A DNA stretch of 36,983 nt. Origin: Kordia sp. (GTDB lineage Bacteria > Bacteroidota > Bacteroidia > Flavobacteriales > Flavobacteriaceae). The DNA is taken from assembly GCA_002733415.1 (NCBI GenBank), contig NVVR01000068.1, forward strand, positions 1 through 36,983, read 5' to 3'. A program made the translations under genes and the position numbers. Below the pieces are notes generated by a model. The model was not told where the DNA came from, ran no database searches, and was given only the letters and a program-made list of their open reading frames with translations. This document shows, piece by piece, positions 24,067 to 29,313 of this stretch. How positions within the stretch are numbered: position 1 is the stretch's first letter; the number at the start of each line of letters is the position of its first letter.

Positions 24067-24738
24067 ATGCGCATGCAAGATCATAAAACTCATATATACT
24101 TTGTTCCAGGAATGGCAGCAAATGCTAAAATATTTGAGAATATAAAATTACCTGAATCAGATTTTGAAGTTCATTATCTGGAATGGGTAATCCCGCTTGA
24201 AAAAGAAACTTTAGAAGCATATGCTTTACGTATGACTAAATATGTAGTTCATGAAAACGCGATATTATTAGGAGTGTCTTTTGGAGGGATTTTGGTGCAA
24301 GAAATGAGTAGATTTATTGCGACAAAAAAGGTTGTAGTGATTTCAAGTGTATTGCATGAAAAAGAGTTTCCATATCGCATGAGATTTGCTAAAAGGACTA
24401 AAGTATATAAGTTATTGCCTACGAGTTTGTTTTCTGATGTAGATAAATTAGTAAAATATGCTTTTGGAGAAACAATTAAAGGACGTGCTGAACTCTATAA
24501 AAAATACCTATCTGTAAGTGATGAAAAATATCTAACTTGGGCAATTGAGCAAATTGTTAACTGGAAACAAACTCAAAAATTAGCAAACGTAGTACATATT
24601 CATGGTAATAGGGATAAAGTTTTTCCGGTTGAAAATATAAAGGGAGATGTGATTCGAGTGAAAAACGGAACGCATATTATGATTATTAATAAATATAAAT
24701 GGTTTAATGAGAATTTGCCTGAATTATTGAGTATTTAG
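24067..24738 (+). CDS. Cytosolic alpha/beta hydrolase
   Basis: 223 aa, no signal peptide. Oxyanion segment IYFVPGMAANAKIF, nucleophile Ser71 in LLGVSFGGILVQEM, a likely acid Asp in IHGNRDKVFP and a C-terminal catalytic His in KNGTHIMI. Compact enzyme without a large cap, so esterase- or thioesterase-like; substrate unknown. An earlier in-frame ATG at 24040 is disfavoured because a TAAATTTA -7-like box (24045-24052) overlaps it; the ATG at 24073 is also possible. Confidence 0.78.
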   Translation: MRMQDHKTHIYFVPGMAANAKIFENIKLPESDFEVHYLEWVIPLEKETLEAYALRMTKYVVHENAILLGVSFGGILVQEMSRFIATKKVVVISSVLHEKEFPYRMRFAKRTKVYKLLPTSLFSDVDKLVKYAFGETIKGRAELYKKYLSVSDEKYLTWAIEQIVNWKQTQKLANVVHIHGNRDKVFPVENIKGDVIRVKNGTHIMIINKYKWFNENLPELLSI

Positions 24739-24802
24739 ATGATTTTAATATAATAATTATTTTAGGCACATTACTTGTGTACGTAATATAAAATAGAAAT
24801 AG

Positions 24803-25750
24803 ATGAAATTAGTGAAAAATATAATATTTGGAGTAGGACTTGTTTTTTTAGCAGGTTTGTTTATCAATTCAGTATCTAAAAACATTAAGAATAATTCTAG
24901 AACTGATGAGATAGAAAAATTAGTTGATACAAGTTTTGTGAAAAACTATAATGTTTATGCGCTTACCTTGCCAAAGAATTTAACTTTTGCAAGTGAAAAA
25001 GTACCAATGTATTTACCAGATATAAAAGAACGAATTGATAGAGAATTTTTGGTTAATACCTATTGGCAATCAAATGGTTTTTTAATGTTTAAGCGAGCAA
25101 ACAAATATTTTCCAATGATAGAGAAAATATTGGCAGAGGAAGGTGTTCCAGATGACTTTAAATATTTAGCAGTAATAGAAAGTGGTTTAAGTAATGCGGT
25201 TTCTCCTGCAGGGGCTAGGGGGTTTTGGCAAATAATGAAAGTTACTGGTAGAGAGTTTGGTTTAGAAGTTAATGGAAATGTTGATGAGCGTTATCATTTA
25301 GAAAAAGCAACAAGAGTTGCATGTAAATATTTAAAACAAGCAAAAAGGAAACTTGGAACTTGGACGCTTGCGGCAGCGGCATATAATGGAGGGATGTCAG
25401 GGATGAGCAGGCGATTGAAAAAACAACAAGTTACGGGGTATTATGATTTATTGCTAGGAAGTGAAACATCAAGATATGTTCCTCGAATTGTTGCCTTAAA
25501 ATATATATTAAAGCAGCCTCATAGCTTCGGGTTTAATTTTGAGAAAAAAGATTTATATACGGATATTCCTACAAGGTCTGTAGTGGTTGATTCTGCAATT
25601 ACTAATATTGCTAGTTTTTCTAAACATTTTGGGATCAATTATAAAATTTTAAAAATTCATAATGCTTGGTTGAGAGAAGGACATTTGAATAATAAAACAA
25701 AAAGAATTTATGAAATTGAAATCCCGAAAAAAGGATATTATACCAATTAA
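24803..25750 (+). CDS. Membrane-anchored lytic transglycosylase
   Basis: 315 aa peptidoglycan-cleaving enzyme. One N-terminal membrane segment or uncleaved signal (about 7-24). The SLT (lysozyme-like) domain lies at about 105-235: catalytic Glu126 in LAVIESGLSNAVSPAGARGFWQIM, and the conserved TLAAAAYNGG at 188-197. The C-terminal part (about 270-315) resembles the start of a LysM-like segment (SFSKHFGINYKILKIHNAWLREG) but is short. MltD-like type common in Bacteroidota. Two bases before the next gene, so probably co-translated with it. Confidence 0.9.
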   Translation: MKLVKNIIFGVGLVFLAGLFINSVSKNIKNNSRTDEIEKLVDTSFVKNYNVYALTLPKNLTFASEKVPMYLPDIKERIDREFLVNTYWQSNGFLMFKRANKYFPMIEKILAEEGVPDDFKYLAVIESGLSNAVSPAGARGFWQIMKVTGREFGLEVNGNVDERYHLEKATRVACKYLKQAKRKLGTWTLAAAAYNGGMSGMSRRLKKQQVTGYYDLLLGSETSRYVPRIVALKYILKQPHSFGFNFEKKDLYTDIPTRSVVVDSAITNIASFSKHFGINYKILKIHNAWLREGHLNNKTKRIYEIEIPKKGYYTN

Positions 25751-25751
25751 A

Positions 25752-26111
25752 ATGAGTACAATATTATTTCTAGTTGGCATAGGTTTATTAGCTGGTTTCT
25801 TAAGTGGGATTCTAGGTATTGGTGGAGGAGTAGTAATGGTTCCGCTATTGTTAATAGTAGGATTTACTCAACATCAAGCTCAAGGTACTAGTTTGGCTGC
25901 TATGTTGCCTCCTGTGACATTGTTAGCAGTGTTGCAATACTCAAAAGAGGGGCATGTTGATTGGAAAATGGCAATGGTTATTTCGGCAACATTTATTATT
26001 GGTGGTTTATTTGGTTCTAAATTAGCAGTCGCTGTTAACGAGCAGTTGTTAAAAAGAATATTCGGAGTTTTGATGCTTTTTATTGCTTTAAAAATGATTT
26101 TTGGGAAGTAA
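25752..26111 (+). CDS. Half-size TauE/SafE-family permease
   Basis: 119 aa with four hydrophobic segments. The N-terminal GLLAGFLSGILGIGGGVVMVPLLL and later QAQGTSLAAMLP are the signature of the TauE/SafE (sulfite/sulfoacetate exporter) family, and the C-terminal GSKLAVAVNEQLLKRIFGVLMLFIALKMI is the usual end of one repeat. Normal members are about 250 aa with two such repeats, so this would need to dimerise. The ATG at 25752 is used; the longer frame would overlap the transglycosylase. Substrate unknown. Confidence 0.85.
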   Translation: MSTILFLVGIGLLAGFLSGILGIGGGVVMVPLLLIVGFTQHQAQGTSLAAMLPPVTLLAVLQYSKEGHVDWKMAMVISATFIIGGLFGSKLAVAVNEQLLKRIFGVLMLFIALKMIFGK

Positions 26112-26204
26112 AATAAATTGTTTTAAATACGGGTTTTATTGATTGTCTATTTATGGTATAGCTGTTTTCTTTTTCTTTTAGAACGATTATTTATAGACTA
26201 AAGG

Positions 26205-26235
26205 TTGTTTTACGTCGATGAAATGCGTATTTTAG
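26205..26235 (+). promoter_or_regulatory. Promoter of the first small paralogue
   Basis: TTG (26205-26207), 20 bases, TATTTTAG (26228-26235), 7 of 8 in the -7 box; predicted start about 20 bases ahead of the ATG at 26263. Confidence 0.45.
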
Positions 26236-26262
26236 TAAAATAAATCACAAAAATCCTGATAT

Positions 26263-26541
26263 ATGAATACCTCAATTACCATACAGCGTCTTGTCCAGGA
26301 AATACTTTTATCTAACACAATTGATGAAAAAATAGAAAAAAGAAACCAAGTTATAACACTGTTTAAGGAATCAGAATTAGTGGCGTCTACCCCCGTGGTT
26401 ATCCGACTAAATACTACTTTGGCATTGAGGGAAGCAATAGATAACTTCATGGTTTATGACAATTGTTCATCAAGAGAAGCTTTAACTAATACTTGCGAAA
26501 TTGTTAGTGAATTATTGGTAAATGATTTTAAAGTTGCATAA
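26263..26541 (+). CDS. Unknown small protein, paralogue 1 of a tandem pair
   Basis: 92 aa, no signal or membrane segment. Predicted all-helical. It aligns end to end with the protein at 26872, about half of the residues identical by eye; shared blocks include IDEK, LFKEsELVA, TPVxI, NTxLxLR, SREx L and the final KVA. No family recognised. No conserved catalytic Cys, His or acid cluster is evident, so a structural, binding or regulatory role is more likely than an enzyme. Ends just before a very strong hairpin. Confidence 0.75.
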   Translation: MNTSITIQRLVQEILLSNTIDEKIEKRNQVITLFKESELVASTPVVIRLNTTLALREAIDNFMVYDNCSSREALTNTCEIVSELLVNDFKVA

Positions 26542-26554
26542 CATTAAAATTATA

Positions 26555-26603
26555 ATACAACAAAATAGGGGGGCTCATCATGAGTCCCCCTATTTTGTTG
26601 TAT
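26555..26603 (+). terminator. 23-bp hairpin after paralogue 1
   Basis: Bases 26555-26577 pair with 26581-26603: an A/T-rich lower stem, then GGGGGG/TCCCCC, then CTCA/TGAG, 3-base loop, with a single G-T wobble in 23 pairs. The 5' A-rich and 3' T-rich halves (TATTTTGTTGTAT) make it a likely bidirectional terminator although there is no pure T-run. Confidence 0.75.
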
Positions 26604-26625
26604 AGTTCACTTAATAGGTGTTATT

Positions 26626-26661
26626 AATAAAGGCTGTATCAGTCTTGATTCAGCCTTTATT
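26626..26661. repeat. Second inverted repeat in the paralogue gap
   Basis: AATAAAGGCTG (26626-26636) is perfectly complementary to CAGCCTTTATT (26651-26661); inside, ATCA pairs with TTGAT's TGAT (26638-26641 with 26646-26649). No T-run follows, so its role as a terminator is doubtful. Confidence 0.6.
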
Positions 26662-26796
26662 CCCATAAGCTATGAATATCACTATTGAGGGTGCTATCCA
26701 TCTATAAGTTCCTAAAAGATAGAATTTGTTACCCTTTTTTTTGAAAAACTATTTATCACTAATTTTAGTGAGAAGTAATTTAGTTAATTGTGGGTA

Positions 26797-26827
26797 TTGT
26801 GAAGTCGTGTGGCTTTTATTAATTTTG
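26797..26827 (+). promoter_or_regulatory. Promoter of the second small paralogue
   Basis: TTG (26797-26799), 20 bases, TAATTTTG (26820-26827), an exact TAnnTTTG. The predicted start near 26834 lies downstream of other in-frame start codons (from 26809), which supports the ATG at 26872. Confidence 0.65.
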
Positions 26828-26871
26828 GTATGGTAGTAGAAATGTATTTCGCTACCAAAAACTTTGGGAAT

Positions 26872-27159
26872 ATGAATAATAAAGTAGAGGTGCAAAAATT
26901 AATATTAGACATACTAGCCTCACAAGTTATAGATGAGAAAACTAGCAAACGACAATTAGTTGTTAAGTTGTTTAAGGAGGCGGAGTTAGTGGCTTATACA
27001 CCAGTAGCTATTAAGATGAATACTGTGTTAGAGTTGAGGGACGGAATAGATAGCTTCATTGTTCACGATAGCGCTACTTCAAGAGAGCGTTTGAAAGCTC
27101 TGTACGTTTTTGTTTCACAGCTCATGGTTGATAGTTTGGATGATTCAAAGGTGGCATAA
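26872..27159 (+). CDS. Unknown small protein, paralogue 2 of a tandem pair
   Basis: 95 aa from ATG at 26872, chosen because it aligns with the start of paralogue 1 and because the promoter lies over the longer upstream frame. Helical, soluble, no signal. Differs from paralogue 1 by a 3-residue insertion near the C-terminus (DDS) before the shared KVA. It has its own promoter and terminator, so the two copies can be expressed independently. Function unknown. Confidence 0.75.
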   Translation: MNNKVEVQKLILDILASQVIDEKTSKRQLVVKLFKEAELVAYTPVAIKMNTVLELRDGIDSFIVHDSATSRERLKALYVFVSQLMVDSLDDSKVA

Positions 27160-27199
27160 CAATGTGTTTCTTGTTTTATCTTTGTTTAATGAAATAAAA

Positions 27200-27228
27200 A
27201 AAAGCAAGATGAAAAACATCTTGCTTTT
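27200..27228 (+). terminator. Terminator after paralogue 2
   Basis: GCAAGATG (27204-27211) pairs with CATCTTGC (27217-27224), 5-base A loop, flanked by As and TTTT; about 40 bases after the stop. Confidence 0.85.
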
Positions 27229-27349
27229 ACTATTAAATAAACTATAAATTTGAACTAAAGTCAAAAAGATATGTCACAATTTACTGATTTTAAGTCACAT
27301 GTGCAAATGTGGGATTGTTCTATTGTAGTTTATGATATATGGTTATGTT

Positions 27350-28054
27350 TTAATCAGAAACAATTTGTTCACGATTGTTGTTATCATTGATTAGCAATGT
27401 ATTTAATCCATTAATGAACTCATTGCTGTTTTGTACATATCCAGAGTTTAGATTGTGGGTTTTAAAAACTGATCTACCATTTTTTTTAATCCCTACAATT
27501 TTATCATTTCTATCGATATAATATATTAATGAAAGTCCTAAAGCATGTTTCATGCTTTTAATTTCACTTGAAAACAAGTTTTCACGTTCGTCCATATAAA
27601 GGACATTTATGTGTTTATTAAAAATTTTAGATTTTTTTCTAGTGGTGTTTTTGTTATCCCAAAAAATCACAACAAAATCAATTTCTTTTTTATACGCTTT
27701 TGCTAATTCGTTTAAAGAAGCAATTTCAAAATCATGTCTTATGCACCATGATGCATAAGTAACTAGAATTACAGGCTTTTTAAAATAACGATTAATAGAA
27801 ATTAAAGCCCCGTTTCTATTTTTAGCTTTAAAGTCATCTAAATAAGTATTTATTAAATTTTGAGCTACAAACTCATTAAAAAGTGTTTCGCCAGTATTGT
27901 TTTGATGATTTAAATAAGCGTTGTTAGCTGTCAGCTTATATGTTTTAATATGAGCATGTATAGCTTCAGAGAATAAACTATCTTTTAAAGATGTTTGTGA
28001 ATAACTTAATAAGTTTACTAGTAGGAGCGTTAGAGTAATAATTTTGACTACCAT
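27350..28054 (-). CDS. Exported TlpA-like thioredoxin-fold protein with CXXH
   Basis: 234 aa from the ATG at 28052-28054; the seven-codon longer form would start on TTG. Residues 1-19 are a signal peptide (IITLTLLLVNLLSYSQ), so periplasmic. The thioredoxin fold starts near residue 93 (KKPVILVTYASWCIRHDFEIASLNELAKAY). TlpA-type proteins have WCxxC; here it is Trp103-Cys104-Ile-Arg-His107, and Cys104 is the only cysteine. Thus disulfide oxidoreductase cycling by the usual mechanism is not possible. It may act through mixed disulfides, bind heme or metal, or be a folded remnant. Confidence 0.8.
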   Translation of the reverse strand: MVVKIITLTLLLVNLLSYSQTSLKDSLFSEAIHAHIKTYKLTANNAYLNHQNNTGETLFNEFVAQNLINTYLDDFKAKNRNGALISINRYFKKPVILVTYASWCIRHDFEIASLNELAKAYKKEIDFVVIFWDNKNTTRKKSKIFNKHINVLYMDERENLFSSEIKSMKHALGLSLIYYIDRNDKIVGIKKNGRSVFKTHNLNSGYVQNSNEFINGLNTLLINDNNNREQIVSD

Positions 28055-28171
28055 AGACTGTATTTTTAAATTCAACGTCTAAGTCGGTTTTCTAGGTTAC
28101 TTAAAGTTAATGGTTTTTTATCGTATTTAAAAATATAAACGACTAATTGTTAATATATTAGGTAAAAAGAG

Positions 28172-28196
28172 AAAAACCTGCATAAGGCAGGTTTTT
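28172..28196. terminator. Terminator after the TPR-like membrane protein gene
   Basis: AAAAACCTGC (28172-28181) pairs with GCAGGTTTTT (28187-28196), 5-base loop. Symmetric A/T flanks; on the minus strand it ends the gene at 28229. Confidence 0.88.
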
Positions 28197-28228
28197 CTAT
28201 ATTGTAGACTAAAATTTCAGGTGTTCTA

Positions 28229-28786
28229 TTAGCGTCTTCTTTGGTTGCCTGTGTAGTGTTGCTTAGGTCCTTGAGAACGTTTCATTTGTTGTTGCATCAT
28301 TTTTATTTGATCATTAAGCATACCATGTTTATCCAAACTTTTTGCTTCTTTTAATAAGCTGTTAGCTTCAATTTTTCTGTTTTTACTTGCGGCAATCCCA
28401 GCAAGAAACATTTTGGCAGCAGCCATGTCATGATCAAAATTTAAACCTAACTCAATTGCTTTGCGTAAGTATTTTTCTGATTTTAAAGGAGCCTCTTGGT
28501 ATCCGAATTGCCCTTTTAAAAAGTTCCAGTACCCTAGTTGTTTATTTGTAAGAGCTCCTTCAGGGTTTTTAATTTTATCTAACATCATTGCTGCACCTTC
28601 CATATCTTGCTTTTTAAGCTTAAACATGGTAGCCAGAATAATTTCATTTTTAAAATATAAAAGAATAACTAACGCCATGATAAGTATAAGCATGATACCG
28701 TTACCAATATTCCCTTCAGTGAATTGCCATACTGCAGTTGCTAAAAGTCCTGCAGCGATTGCTAGTTTAATGTTTTTATGAAGCAT
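28229..28786 (-). CDS. Membrane protein with TPR-like cytosolic part
   Basis: 185 aa. Two N-terminal membrane helices (about 8-22 and 29-46), then a soluble part (about 55-160) with the helix-pair pattern of tetratricopeptide repeats: AAMMLDKIKNPEGALTNKQLGYWNFLKGQFGY, APLKSEKYLRKAIELGL, AAAKMFLAGIAASKNRKIEANSLLKEAKSLD. Ends in a basic tail (HYTGNQRRR). Similar proteins are common and unnamed in flavobacteria. A scaffold role is an inference. Preceded by a good -7 box. Confidence 0.78.
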   Translation of the reverse strand: MLHKNIKLAIAAGLLATAVWQFTEGNIGNGIMLILIMALVILLYFKNEIILATMFKLKKQDMEGAAMMLDKIKNPEGALTNKQLGYWNFLKGQFGYQEAPLKSEKYLRKAIELGLNFDHDMAAAKMFLAGIAASKNRKIEANSLLKEAKSLDKHGMLNDQIKMMQQQMKRSQGPKQHYTGNQRRR

Positions 28787-28820
28787 TTTATTTGTGTTTT
28801 TCTGTCTATTTGTAAGTTTG

Positions 28821-28847
28821 CAAAGCTACATATTTTATTAGAAACAA
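28821..28847 (-). promoter_or_regulatory. Promoter of the TPR-like membrane protein gene
   Basis: Minus strand TAGCTTTG (28828-28821), exact TAnnTTTG, with TTG (28847-28845) 16 bases upstream, slightly short spacing. Confidence 0.5.
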
Positions 28848-28945
28848 CATTGTTAATATATATAGTTTCAAATAGATTATTTAAGCTGTGTGTTTGCAAG
28901 AACAATAAGCAAAGAATAAAGATTTAATATTTTTTATTTTTACAC

Positions 28946-28975
28946 TTGTCAATGTGAAAACTCTTTGTATATTTG
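28946..28975 (+). promoter_or_regulatory. rpmH promoter
   Basis: TTG (28946-28948), 19 bases, TATATTTG (28968-28975): exact Bacteroidota consensus and spacing. The mRNA leader would be about 64 nt. Confidence 0.8.
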
Positions 28976-29046
28976 CGCTCACATTTTAGCGGTATAAGAG
29001 CTAAAATATTTAATTAAGTTAGTAAAGATTATAAAGATACAAGGAC

Positions 29047-29208
29047 ATGCCAAAAAGAACGTTTCAACCATCGAAAAGAAAAAGAAGAAATAAACACGGT
29101 TTTAGAGATAGAATGGCTTCAGTAAACGGGAGAAAAGTTCTTGCTCGTAGAAGAGCTAAAGGAAGAAAGAAATTAACAGTGTCTTGTGAGCCAAGACATA
29201 AAAAGTAA
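29047..29208 (+). CDS. rpmH: 50S ribosomal protein L34
   Basis: 53 aa, strongly basic, the small large-subunit protein L34. [20 protein letters not shown], then [21 protein letters not shown], is diagnostic. The tail [10 protein letters not shown] is longer than in E. coli (46 aa), as in other Bacteroidota. In many bacteria rpmH adjoins rnpA and dnaA; here it is alone, between its own promoter and terminator, ahead of carB. Confidence 0.96.
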   Translation: MPKRTFQPSKRKRRNKHGFRDRMASVNGRKVLARRRAKGRKKLTVSCEPRHKK

Positions 29209-29232
29209 TAGTTAACAGTATTGTTAATATTT

Positions 29233-29265
29233 AAAAGGTGTTCCTATTGGTAACACCTTTTTTTT
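29233..29265 (+). terminator. rpmH terminator
   Basis: AAAAGGTGTT (29233-29242) pairs with AACACCTTTT (29252-29261), with an extra CC/GG pair inside, followed by more Ts to 29265. Confidence 0.9.
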
Positions 29266-29280
29266 GATATCATAGTCACT

Positions 29281-29288
29281 TATTTTTG
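29281..29288 (+). promoter_or_regulatory. -7 box for carB
   Basis: TATTTTTG, an exact TAnnTTTG match, 25 bases ahead of the carB ATG and only 15 bases after the rpmH terminator tail. The nearest TTG (29264-29266) is only 14 bases upstream, so the -33 part is poor. Confidence 0.45.
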
Positions 29289-29313
29289 CAACAACTAAAT
29301 TACACAACACTAC

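Larger units (their letters stand above)
26542..26871 (+). other. 330-base gap between the two paralogues
   Basis: No other ORF is supported. It contains the hairpins 26555-26603 and 26626-26661, a small palindrome CACTAATTTTAGTG (26757-26770), a strong promoter (26797-26827) and a leader hairpin region (26823-26860). Confidence 0.6.

Noticed and set aside
26809..26871. Longer N-terminus for the second small paralogue
   Set aside because: The upstream start is not ATG, the extension has no counterpart in paralogue 1, and a consensus promoter lies across it.
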